Below are positions 8,301 to 14,068 of a DNA stretch of 14,068 nucleotides, piece by piece (the stretch's first letter is position 1; each line of letters opens with the position of its first letter). A model generated the notes under the pieces. That model was given only the letters and a program-made list of their open reading frames with translations. It made no database searches and was not told the origin of the DNA. The DNA is taken from positions 1 through 14,068 of the forward strand of contig DNPC01000415.1 in assembly GCA_003501565.1 (NCBI GenBank), in the 5' to 3' direction. The stretch comes from Planctomycetaceae bacterium. Lineage in GTDB: Bacteria; Planctomycetota; Planctomycetia; Pirellulales; Pirellulaceae. The position numbers were made by a program, and so were the translations under genes.

Positions 8301-8909
8301 GGTGCGATTGTCGAGGTTGGAGACCAGGCTGCTTGCGATCGCCGAACCGACCAACAGCAAGATCGCTGCGATGAAGGCCGCGATTGTGCTGCGTGTGTAG
8401 ACAGCAACTGCAAAAATGAGTGCCGTCACGATGATCGCGTTCGGAACGGCAAACACGATCATGCCCCACGCATGAGCTGACCAATAAATGGGGCCCCAAT
8501 TTTCAGCCTCCACCCACGGCATGTATTTCGCAAGCAACACACCCAGAGAAACGCCCAGCATGGGGACAACCGCAACCAGAGCTGCCCCCCAGAACCGCCC
8601 CATAATGTAAGACAGCTTGCTCATCGGCTTCGTGAAGAGAATTTGGTGCGTGTTGTACATAAAGTCGCGTGACGCTGCACCGTTTGCGAAGGCGGCTGTC
8701 ATCACAACTGCGATGATCGACATCGAAGCAAACATCACTTGCACTGTGTACGGCGAATTGCGATTTGCATTTTCAAGCGAGCCGCCCACCTGAATGTTGT
8801 CGCTGGATGTCGCACCGAGTACTAGCGCGAATACAATCACCAAGAAGACATAGACCATCATCGAGCGCAACCAGTAGTTCAGCTCGAAACGGAAAAAGGT
8901 TGAGAACAT
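5328..8909 (-). CDS. ABC-2-type permease fused to M1-family zinc metallopeptidase
   Basis: A 1193-aa fusion. Residues 1-590 are two ABC-2-type permease halves, each opening with an amphipathic elbow helix (FFRFELNYWL; RVDFFETIKSN). I count six membrane segments in the first half (about 17-34, 57-78, 104-127, 147-170, 174-195, 236-258), six in the second (318-337, 358-379, 403-428, 443-464, 469-490, 519-541) and a thirteenth at 565-586. With the N-terminus inside, an odd total places the C-terminal part outside the cytoplasm. Residues from about 615 resemble M1 gluzincins: a beta-rich N-domain, then HEMAH at 932-936 as zinc site with E956 in SETLAQYSA as third ligand, and Y1013 in HYRKGS as the probable catalytic tyrosine. 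Spacing from HEMAH to the Glu is 19 residues rather than the classic 18, and the GxMEN exopeptidase motif is replaced by GTMPYSEG (903-910). The partner ATPase gene is 64 bp upstream. NCBI-style names such as 'ABC transporter permease/M1 family aminopeptidase' exist for this architecture. The substrate is unknown. Confidence 0.93.
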   Translation of the reverse strand: MFSTFFRFELNYWLRSMMVYVFLVIVFALVLGATSSDNIQVGGSLENANRNSPYTVQVMFASMSIIAVVMTAAFANGAASRDFMYNTHQILFTKPMSKLSYIMGRFWGAALVAVVPMLGVSLGVLLAKYMPWVEAENWGPIYWSAHAWGMIVFAVPNAIIVTALIFAVAVYTRSTIAAFIAAILLLVGSAIASSLVSNLDNRTLAAMVDPFGTTAVEDITRYWTVADRNTQVVTLSGLMLANRALWLAVSMGVLGLAYWRFSFAERRLRSSAKAVATPEANTSVSEIPIASFHHGWAARVAQLRSQVRVDFFETIKSNVFIVLLLVTLLNASVALTLSADEGFGLSSLPVTYNIVDLLRGSMYAFLIGIIAFYTGVMVWKERDAKLDEVYDALPQSTWTIFLGKLIAMMLIVALVLCVGIVVGMIVQAFSGYTRFQLGLYVSEILVMDLMSMFFFVMLSMLAHVVSPNKYIGYFLFVILVIINSFIWSALEISTRMVRYGSLPNYIYSDMYGYAPYVQTVAAFSVYWLLFAALIGFFCILYWQRGKERDVRRRLVAVRQNFKGGLAGAVGVTATLWLISAGWVYYNTMVRNELQGPAELRALRAQYEKDFKELHENQPQPHITKVDYTIDLYPERRGLRFAATQEIVNRSDEPIKEMYLTFTDGMETTVNIENATLEHSYDDFDYYVYSFSPPMQPGQRLRMEYEVTYEPDGFENSLSRADIVQNGTFFNNTIAPQIGYQSSAELTNKADRKDQGLDEAQNLMPVLDPADNWNRRRTYIGGVNEWVEVETVISTTNDVAVAPGSLVRRWEENGRNYFHFKVDHPSLNFYSFVSADYKVAANRWKGIDIEVYYHPDHEWNVENMLRSIRDSLVYYTENFGPYKHKQARIIEFPRIATFAQAFPGTMPYSEGIGFIADIKDQDDIDMVYYVVAHEMAHQWWAHQVVGSNMQGSTLLSETLAQYSALMVMEKTFGRDIMRKFLQYEMDNYLRARGREQLKERPLITVESSQGYIHYRKGSCVMYYLKEMIGEEKINSVLRDLVEEFGYQDPPYPTSLDLVDRLRDVTPPELQYLLKDLFEEITLFANRTENATYEELPDGKFEITIEVVCEKFRADEKGKETSVELDDWIEIGAFASPEDGRRYGDTLYRERQKITTGQSTFTFLVDELPDKVGVDPFALLIDRMPGDNMKKPTAK

Positions 8910-8973
8910 TTTATTGCGGTAGTTTGAGAGTCAGTCGATGTGTGAAGATGTATCCGTCGTGATTGCGGCCACG

Positions 8974-9858
8974 CTAGACTGCGGAGGGTGCATCCGGCTG
9001 AATGCTGGAGAAAAACACATCTTCCAGGTCCGGTGGTACGCTTTCAAATCCATCCCCAGGCTCAGTTTCACTTAGCACATGAACGAGAGGCCTGCCTGCC
9101 ACCAGTTTCGTTGAGATGACTTGGAGCTGGCTACGGAGTTCTTCAAGCTCAGGCTTGCTCACGGATTTTTGCCAAATATGGCCCGAAAGCGAAGCTTCAG
9201 CATCAGCGGGCGCCCCGGCAAATCGAACGGTTCCTTGATGGATGATCGCCATCTGAGTACAGAGTTCTTTCACGTCTTGAACGATGTGCGTCGACAGAAT
9301 GACAATGATGTTCTCGCCGACTTCGGATAACAGATTGTAAAACCGGTTTCGTTCACCCGGATCCAGTCCGGCTGTTGGTTCGTCAACAATCAGCAGCTGT
9401 GGATCACCGATCAAGGCTTGGGCAATGCCAAACCGCTGCTTCATCCCTCCGGAAAACGAGCTAATCGACTTGCGAGCATGCTGACTCAGGTTGACCCGAT
9501 TGAGCATCGCTTCGACTCGGTCACGACGTTCGCCTCGATTAGTGATACCTTTCAATATTGCGATGTGATCTAGCATCGCCCGCGCCGACGTTTTCGGGTA
9601 GACGCCAAATTCTTGTGGCAGGTACCCCAGGAGCTGCCGAACTTTCATCTTGTCTGCTAGCACATCGAGATCGCCGAGCATTACGTTGCCCGAATCGGGA
9701 TCCTGCAGGGTCGCGATCGTTCGCATCAACGTCGACTTGCCCGCTCCATTGGGTCCTAACAAGCCGTACATTCCGATGGGAATCGAGAGTGAAACTGAAT
9801 CGAGCGCACGCACTCCACCAGAGTAGGTCTTAGTGAGATTCTCAATCACAAGCTGCAT
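8974..9858 (-). CDS. ABC transporter ATP-binding protein, partner of the permease-peptidase
   Basis: A 294-aa nucleotide-binding subunit that should power the membrane protein encoded 64 bp downstream on the same strand. All ATPase motifs are intact: Walker A GPNGAGKST (35-43), Q-loop Gln82, signature FSGGMKQR (135-142), Walker B LLIVDEP (155-161), D-loop GLD (164-166) and switch His191. There is no membrane segment, so it is cytoplasmic and peripheral. About 85 residues after the switch form a C-terminal extension typical of CcmA/drug-exporter-type ATPases that pair with ABC-2 permeases, ending in LEDVFF. The ATG at 9858 directly precedes the usual N-terminus (MQLVIENLTKTY). No Shine-Dalgarno site is seen before it. 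It is the first gene of a two-gene operon diverging from the TetR gene. Confidence 0.95.
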   Translation of the reverse strand: MQLVIENLTKTYSGGVRALDSVSLSIPIGMYGLLGPNGAGKSTLMRTIATLQDPDSGNVMLGDLDVLADKMKVRQLLGYLPQEFGVYPKTSARAMLDHIAILKGITNRGERRDRVEAMLNRVNLSQHARKSISSFSGGMKQRFGIAQALIGDPQLLIVDEPTAGLDPGERNRFYNLLSEVGENIIVILSTHIVQDVKELCTQMAIIHQGTVRFAGAPADAEASLSGHIWQKSVSKPELEELRSQLQVISTKLVAGRPLVHVLSETEPGDGFESVPPDLEDVFFSSIQPDAPSAV

Positions 9859-9909
9859 CGGAGGTCTTTCTCGGGTTTTCGGCTACCACAAATTCGTGCT
9901 CAACACTGC

Positions 9910-10024
9910 CACGCTAGGCCTCGGCAGGTGAGCGTTGCCATTCATTCGGCAGATGTACCTCAATATTGTGGTGCTAAGCAAAAGTTCCTAGGGGGCACCT
10001 GCGATGTGTGACCTGCCGAGCGTG
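9910..10024. repeat. Interrupted inverted repeat in the divergent control region
   Basis: The right arm, 10011-10024 (ACCTGCCGAGCGTG), reads CACGCTCGGCAGGT on the other strand. The left arm holds the same CACGCT (9910-9915) and CGGCAGGT (9922-9929), split by a six-base insert AGGCCT. The uninterrupted match CTCGGCAGGT is 10 bp, with 81 bp between the arms. A further partial copy, ACCTGC, lies at 9997-10002. The arms are too far apart for an ordinary terminator. They could be paired regulator sites that loop DNA, or chance. Confidence 0.5.
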
Positions 10025-10185
10025 AAGTACGCAAGGATTGGTGGTTAACCGAGGTTCAACCTGCCCCAATCGGTGATGTCGCCGAAGGAAGCCAGAATGC
10101 GTCTCGTATCGCTGCTCATTTATCGCTACGGATCCTGGCATCCAAGAAATTCAGTTTCTCGCAAAACTTCGGTCTGGCGAATGGG

Positions 10186-10222
10186 TTTACTTGACTGTAA
10201 AGTAAAGTCAATCGAATGACTT
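10186..10222. promoter_or_regulatory. Putative TetR operator cluster
   Basis: Three overlapping palindromes are packed into 37 bp, ending 27 bp before the TetR start codon. They are TTTACTT (10186-10192) with AAGTAAA (10200-10206), TTGACT (10191-10196) with AGTCAA (10206-10211), and AAGTCA (10205-10210) with TGACTT (10217-10222). The half-site TGACT/AGTCA therefore appears three times. TetR-family regulators usually bind such palindromes beside their own gene, so autoregulation of the efflux operon is the simplest reading. Control of the divergent ABC operon is possible. Confidence 0.6.
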
Positions 10223-10249
10223 CACGAACACACACTCTGGAACGCAGTT

Positions 10250-10870
10250 GTGGACGCAAGGCGGAAAAAAGGCGAGGAAACCCGGCAAATGATCCTGGAA
10301 AAAGCTACTGAGTTGTTCCTGAACGAGGGCTATTCGACCACCAGTATCGATAAAGTCGCTGAGGTCGCAGGAGTCACAAAACCGACGGTTTACAGCCACT
10401 TTGAATCAAAAACGGGGCTCTTTAAAGCTGCTGTTGAAGCCAACGCGCAGCAGCGAGCCGGCAAATTGAAACAACTGCTTGAGGTGACCAACAATCCTGA
10501 AGAAGACCTGTGCCGGTTTGGGGAGCACTTCTTGGCGGTGGTGCTCAGCCAGGAAGCTGGATGCTGGGATCGCGTCGCACAGGCAGAAGCGTTCCGCCAT
10601 CCAGAAGTCGGCAAGATGTTCTATGAAGCGGGACCCAAGCGAGTGCTGGCAGCTGTTGCCGGATACCTAGAGCAACAAACGGCCAACGGCCGCCTAAGCG
10701 TCGAATCACCCTCAGATGCCGCCGACCTGCTGATGGGCATGTTCCTAGGCGTCGACTTGCTTCGGACACGGATTGGAGTTCAAGCTCCCAGCCAAACACA
10801 AATCAAGAAAAAGTGTCGCGCGGCCGTACAGGTATTTCTGTCAGCCTTTCAGTCGGAGGATCGCCAGTAA
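10250..10870 (+). CDS. TetR/AcrR-family transcriptional regulator (AefR-like C-terminus)
   Basis: A 206-aa regulator, probably a repressor of the efflux genes that follow it. The N-terminal DNA-binding domain is canonical: helix 1 at about 8-26 (EETRQMILEKATELFL), then a helix-turn-helix at about 31-53 with TSIDKVAEVAGVTKPTVYSHF. The C-terminal ligand and dimer domain resembles the AefR-like TetR_C family, shown by AEAFRHPEVGKMFYEAGPKRV at about 114-134 and LLMGMFLGVD near 163-172. The only in-frame start is GTG at 10250, because TGA at 10217 closes the frame upstream. A weak GGA (10239-10241) lies 8 nt before it. The stop codon overlaps the start of the membrane fusion protein gene by one base (TAATG), so translation is coupled. 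The ligand cannot be inferred. Confidence 0.92.
   Translation: MDARRKKGEETRQMILEKATELFLNEGYSTTSIDKVAEVAGVTKPTVYSHFESKTGLFKAAVEANAQQRAGKLKQLLEVTNNPEEDLCRFGEHFLAVVLSQEAGCWDRVAQAEAFRHPEVGKMFYEAGPKRVLAAVAGYLEQQTANGRLSVESPSDAADLLMGMFLGVDLLRTRIGVQAPSQTQIKKKCRAAVQVFLSAFQSEDRQ
10855..10860 (+). promoter_or_regulatory. Shine-Dalgarno site for the membrane fusion protein
   Basis: GGAGGA, inside the end of the TetR gene, lies 9 nt before the ATG at 10870. It is the strongest ribosome site noticed in the window. It favours this ATG over an in-frame ATG at 10813, which would overlap the TetR gene by 58 bp. Confidence 0.8.
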
Positions 10871-12192
10871 TGGAATTTCTAATACGCCTGCTCAGCTCGC
10901 GTCGCTTACTGTGGATTCCTCCGGTCATGGTTGGCATTGCCGTTTTCGGCTTCTTCGTGAGTAGGAAACGCGAGTTGCCGCGCAAGGTGCTCGAAGAAGT
11001 GGCACGTCCAATCGAAGTCATCGAAGTGCAAATGCAAGACCTGGCTCCTTCTGTGACGGGGTATGGGTCTGCTGGACCATCGCGACGATGGTCTGCGATG
11101 GCCGAAGTTTCCGGACGAATCATCGCTATCAACCCGAAACTGGAGACTGGCAACCGAATCTCCGAAGGCGAGTTTCTCTTCAAAATTGATCCGACTGACT
11201 ACAAGTTACGCCTGAGTCAGAGACAAAGTGATCTGGCCGTTGCGAAGGCGTCCCTTAACGAGCTGCTGGCCAGTGAGAAAGCTGACAAACGCTCGCTGCA
11301 GATTGAGCGCGATTTGTTGGAAGTTTCGCGTCGAGATCTGGAACGAAATCAGGACTTGAAACGGCAAAACTTCGTTTCAGACAGCGAGCTTGAATCGACT
11401 CGGATGAGTGTGTTAATGCAGCAACAGGCGGTGCAGCGACTAGAAAACTCGCTGAGCCTGTACGCGTCCAAAATCGACTCACGAAGTGCTCAGATTGAGC
11501 TGGCAAACAGCCGGGTCGCAGAAGCCCAGCGAGATCTAGATCGAACTGAGGTCATTTGTCCGTTTACTGGCACATTGTCGGATGTCAGCGTGGAAGTAGG
11601 TCAAGTTGTCGCGCCAAATCAGACTCTCTTTGAGATGCACGACACTTCCATAATCGAAATTGAGACACATTTTTCGTTGTCGCAATTACAGCGCGTTCTC
11701 CCTGAGGGTGGTGATCGCTATACCGCAAGCAGCATGCTTGAGCATTGGTTGCCTCAGCTGCAAGCTGAAGTTGTCGCATCCAGTGGGGATGTTGTTCACC
11801 GTTACTCAGGGCGACCACTGCGCATCACCGAATCGCTCGACGCGCAAACACGAACATTGGGAGTGGTCATTGCGGTCGAAAATCGGCAGTTCGACACAAG
11901 TGATGAAACCAACTTTCAAGCTGTACCGGAATTGCGGAGCGGTACTTTTTGTGAGGTCAGACTGCAGACACAGCAGTCCATTCCGGTCTTAGCGGTTCCT
12001 CGTTCAGCCGTTGAGGACGGTCACTTGTACCGCATCGATGGAGACAATCGGCTTCATCGCGAAGCTGTCGAGCTGGCTCGTGTAATTGACGAACTTGCGA
12101 TCATAGCCGCTGGGTTGGAGCCCGGGTCGATCATAGCGCGTCGCCCACCTCTTCCCGCAATCGAAGGCATGTTGGTCGAGCCGATTCGCTAG
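10870..12192 (+). CDS. RND efflux periplasmic adaptor (membrane fusion protein, HlyD/AcrA type)
   Basis: A 440-aa adaptor that should link the inner-membrane RND pump encoded next to an outer-membrane channel. An uncleaved N-terminal anchor is likely at residues 13-30 (LLWIPPVMVGIAVFGFFV), followed by a basic stretch. The split lipoyl domain is visible as AEVSGRIIAINPKLETGNRI (78-97) and VICPFTGTLSDVSVEVGQVV (228-247). Between them, about 113-225, lies a long heptad-rich coiled-coil hairpin (RQSDLAVAKASL out, ANSRVAEAQRDLDRTE back). A beta-barrel and membrane-proximal domain follows, with VLAVPRSAVEDGHLYRID at 373-390. Length and domain order are normal for the family. There is no lipobox cysteine. 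The start at 10870 is chosen for its strong ribosome site and its TAATG coupling to the TetR gene. The RND gene follows after 56 bp. Confidence 0.93.
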   Translation: MEFLIRLLSSRRLLWIPPVMVGIAVFGFFVSRKRELPRKVLEEVARPIEVIEVQMQDLAPSVTGYGSAGPSRRWSAMAEVSGRIIAINPKLETGNRISEGEFLFKIDPTDYKLRLSQRQSDLAVAKASLNELLASEKADKRSLQIERDLLEVSRRDLERNQDLKRQNFVSDSELESTRMSVLMQQQAVQRLENSLSLYASKIDSRSAQIELANSRVAEAQRDLDRTEVICPFTGTLSDVSVEVGQVVAPNQTLFEMHDTSIIEIETHFSLSQLQRVLPEGGDRYTASSMLEHWLPQLQAEVVASSGDVVHRYSGRPLRITESLDAQTRTLGVVIAVENRQFDTSDETNFQAVPELRSGTFCEVRLQTQQSIPVLAVPRSAVEDGHLYRIDGDNRLHREAVELARVIDELAIIAAGLEPGSIIARRPPLPAIEGMLVEPIR

Positions 12193-12248
12193 CTGCAAGA
12201 TAACCCCCTTGCCGATCGTTTGGCCCCCGAAAACCAAGGTAGTTCCGC

Positions 12249-14068
12249 ATGATCAACTTTTTTGCTCGGCATCCCACTGCCGCCAACCTGCTGATGGTCA
12301 TCATGTTGGCAGCCGGCTTGCTAAGCGTCAGATCGCTGCAGCGCGAGACGTTTCCTGACGCACTGCCAACTGTGGTTCAGGTTCAAGTTGGTTTTCCAGG
12401 TGCAACCAGTAGCGAAGTCGAAGAGACGATTGTTAATCGTCTGGAAGATGCGCTGGACGGAGTGCAGTACCTGAAAGAGATGAAAAGTACCGCCGTCCAA
12501 TCGCTCGGGACAACGACGCTTGAGATGCAAGATGCTGGAGACTACAACGCATTTCGCAACGAGATCGACAACGCAGTGTCATCGATCGACGATTTTCCGG
12601 ACGATGCACTACCCCCTGTTATCACGCGACTCAACACACGACAAAGCGTACTGGATCTACTGGTGTCGGGCCCGATGCCAGCAGTGCACATGAAAGCCTA
12701 CTGTGAAGAACTGCGCGGGCGATTAGTCGAGACTCCAGAAGTCAGCGAGGTAAGCATCGATGGCTTTTCCGATCACCTGTTGCGGGTGGAGTTATCGCGT
12801 GAGGCGATGCTACGCTACGGCCTAAGTCCTACCGATATTTCGCGAGCTATTGGTGCTCAAAGCCTGGATATGCCAGCCGGAAAAATCGATTCAGCAGAAT
12901 CTGTCTTAGTGCGTGTGCAGGAGCAGCGCCGAAATCGAAGCGCGCTTGAAGACCTTGTTATTGCGGGTTCGGTGCAGGGCGGCGAAGTCCGACTGGGCGA
13001 CGTGGCGACTGTTCGAGATGAATTCGAGTTGGATGAAGACAAAGTAACCGTCAATGGCGAGCGCGCTGCGGTATTGAAGATCCTGAAAACCAAGAAGGAA
13101 GACACGCTGCGAACCGCCAGTGCTGTCAAGGCGATTATTGAGCAGGAGCAACAACGTCACCCGCAAATATCCATCAGCGTCATCAATGACAGTTCCGCTC
13201 TGGTACAAGACCGTATTTCCCTGCTCCTGAAGAATGGCTGGCAGGGATGCTTATTAGTGTTCGCCACGATGTGGCTGTTCTTCAATGCTCGCCTGTCGTT
13301 CTGGGTGGTGGTCAGCCTGCCCGTTTCATTTCTGGCCGCCTTCGCCTTTGTCCCAAGCGCGGGGTTAACCATCAATATGTTGACAATGGTCGGGTTATTA
13401 ATGGCCCTAGGACTGTTGATGGATGACGGCATCGTCATCGCAGAAAATATTGCGGCCAGACGGGCTCGTGGTGAACCAGCAATGCAGGCCGCCGTCGAAG
13501 GCGTGCGCGAAGTCGGCACCGGAGTGTTTAGCTCATTCTTGACGACCTGTAGTGTCCTCGGACCGTTGATATTCCTAAACGGTGACATAGGCAAGATCCT
13601 GAGCGTCCTACCGATGATGTTACTTCTGGTGCTTGCAACGAGCTTGGTGGAAGCATTTCTAATCTTGCCGGCTCACCTCGGTCACTCCCTTGCATCGGAG
13701 CCCAAAGAGGCATCGAGATTCCGTCGATATTGCGAAAGATTTATCGATCGCGGTCGCGATTTGATTGCATCCTTGGTTACGGCAGCAACGCGATTTCGCT
13801 ACCTGACGTTAGGTACTGTGCTGATGGTATTCCTCTGTACGCTGGGGCTTTTGGCTGGCGGTTTCGTGCGTTTCCAGGTCTTTCCCGAATTGGAAGGTGA
13901 TACGATCGTTGCACGCGTCTTGCTCCCGCCGGGAACACCGCTTGAAGAGACCGAAAAGGTAGTCGCAAAGCTGGAAGCTGGCCTTGAAAAGACCAATGAA
14001 CATTTTCGGCCCAGGCAGCCCAACAAAGTGGATTTGGTTAATACGACATTCGTCCGATTCAATCAGAA
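12249..14068 (+). CDS. RND-family efflux pump inner-membrane protein (3' end beyond the window)
   Basis: The frame is open from ATG 12249 to the window edge, 606 full codons and no stop, so about 60 percent of a typical 1000-1050-aa pump is present. The start is backed by AAGG (12236-12239) at 9-nt spacing. The N-terminus is classic RND: MINFFARHPTAANLLMV as membrane helix 1, then LQRETFPD and VGFPGATSSEVEETIVNRLE of the first porter subdomain. Further membrane helices lie near 331-346, 352-368, 376-400, 423-441 and 447-470. Helix 4 carries the proton-relay pair Asp392-Asp393 in LGLLMDDGIVIAEN, so proton coupling should be intact. The second porter half begins near the end (FPELEGDTIVARVLLPPGTP). 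It forms an operon with the adaptor and TetR genes. The substrate is unknown; drugs, lipids or metals cannot be separated here, although it lacks obvious metal-pump features. Confidence 0.95.
   Translation, partial: MINFFARHPTAANLLMVIMLAAGLLSVRSLQRETFPDALPTVVQVQVGFPGATSSEVEETIVNRLEDALDGVQYLKEMKSTAVQSLGTTTLEMQDAGDYNAFRNEIDNAVSSIDDFPDDALPPVITRLNTRQSVLDLLVSGPMPAVHMKAYCEELRGRLVETPEVSEVSIDGFSDHLLRVELSREAMLRYGLSPTDISRAIGAQSLDMPAGKIDSAESVLVRVQEQRRNRSALEDLVIAGSVQGGEVRLGDVATVRDEFELDEDKVTVNGERAAVLKILKTKKEDTLRTASAVKAIIEQEQQRHPQISISVINDSSALVQDRISLLLKNGWQGCLLVFATMWLFFNARLSFWVVVSLPVSFLAAFAFVPSAGLTINMLTMVGLLMALGLLMDDGIVIAENIAARRARGEPAMQAAVEGVREVGTGVFSSFLTTCSVLGPLIFLNGDIGKILSVLPMMLLLVLATSLVEAFLILPAHLGHSLASEPKEASRFRRYCERFIDRGRDLIASLVTAATRFRYLTLGTVLMVFLCTLGLLAGGFVRFQVFPELEGDTIVARVLLPPGTPLEETEKVVAKLEAGLEKTNEHFRPRQPNKVDLVNTTFVRFNQ

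Larger units (their letters stand above)
9859..10249. other. Divergent control region, ABC/peptidase operon versus TetR-RND operon
   Basis: These 391 bp contain no open frame that I can support. They should carry the promoters of both flanking operons. Two structures stand out and are listed separately: an interrupted inverted repeat spanning 9910-10024, and a cluster of TGACT/AGTCA half-sites at 10186-10222 close to the TetR start. Clear -35/-10 pairs were not found. TTGACT at 10191-10196 could act as a -35 box for the TetR operon, but no good -10 box follows at standard spacing. Confidence 0.55.

Noticed and set aside
8217..8480. A cysteine-rich plus-strand frame of 87 codons.
   Set aside because: It lies entirely antisense to well-supported permease helices; the cysteines are reverse-complement shadows of Ala codons there.

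Overview
The window looks like chromosomal DNA from a planctomycete, probably a Pirellulaceae (Rhodopirellula/Blastopirellula-like) bacterium. This is judged by eye, from moderate GC, sparse Shine-Dalgarno sites, a Hanks-type Ser/Thr kinase with the N-terminal helical region and glycine loop (DRGGMGVVYKA) common in planctomycetes, and an unrecognised helical protein of a type I associate with that phylum. No tRNA, rRNA, CRISPR array, insertion sequence or phage gene was seen. The content is core metabolism plus membrane transport, not a mobile island.

Layout. (1) 79-2004, minus: one open frame joins uroporphyrinogen-III synthase (HemD) to uroporphyrinogen decarboxylase (HemE), two consecutive heme-pathway enzymes. 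Positions 1-78, downstream of it, show nothing recognisable. (2) 2199-3356, plus: an unrecognised all-helical cytoplasmic protein, divergent from hemDE. (3) 3641-5263, plus: a Ser/Thr kinase with six predicted C-terminal membrane helices and no obvious external sensor. (4) 8974-9858 then 5328-8909, both minus: an ABC transporter ATPase followed by a 1193-residue protein that fuses a double ABC-2-type permease to an M1-type zinc peptidase. Convergence with the kinase leaves only 64 bp between the two genes, and no terminator is visible there. (5) 9859-10249: a 391-bp divergent control region with a cluster of AGTCA/TGACT half-sites just before a TetR gene and a separate long-range inverted repeat. 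(6) 10250 to the window end, plus: a tight operon of TetR regulator (AefR-like C-terminus), membrane fusion protein (TAATG overlap) and an RND pump that runs off the edge.

How the genes work together. The TetR-MFP-RND block is a self-contained efflux module in which the repressor probably controls its own operon through the half-site cluster. An outer-membrane factor is not in view. The ATPase and permease-peptidase should form one membrane machine. With 13 predicted membrane helices the peptidase would sit on the outer face of the cytoplasmic membrane, next to the transporter exit. Because this operon diverges from the TetR gene, the two may share control. The HemD-HemE fusion would hand unstable uroporphyrinogen III directly to the decarboxylase.

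The most unusual items are the HemD-HemE fusion, the transporter-peptidase fusion with altered M1 motifs, and the architecture of the 9.9-10.25 kb control region.
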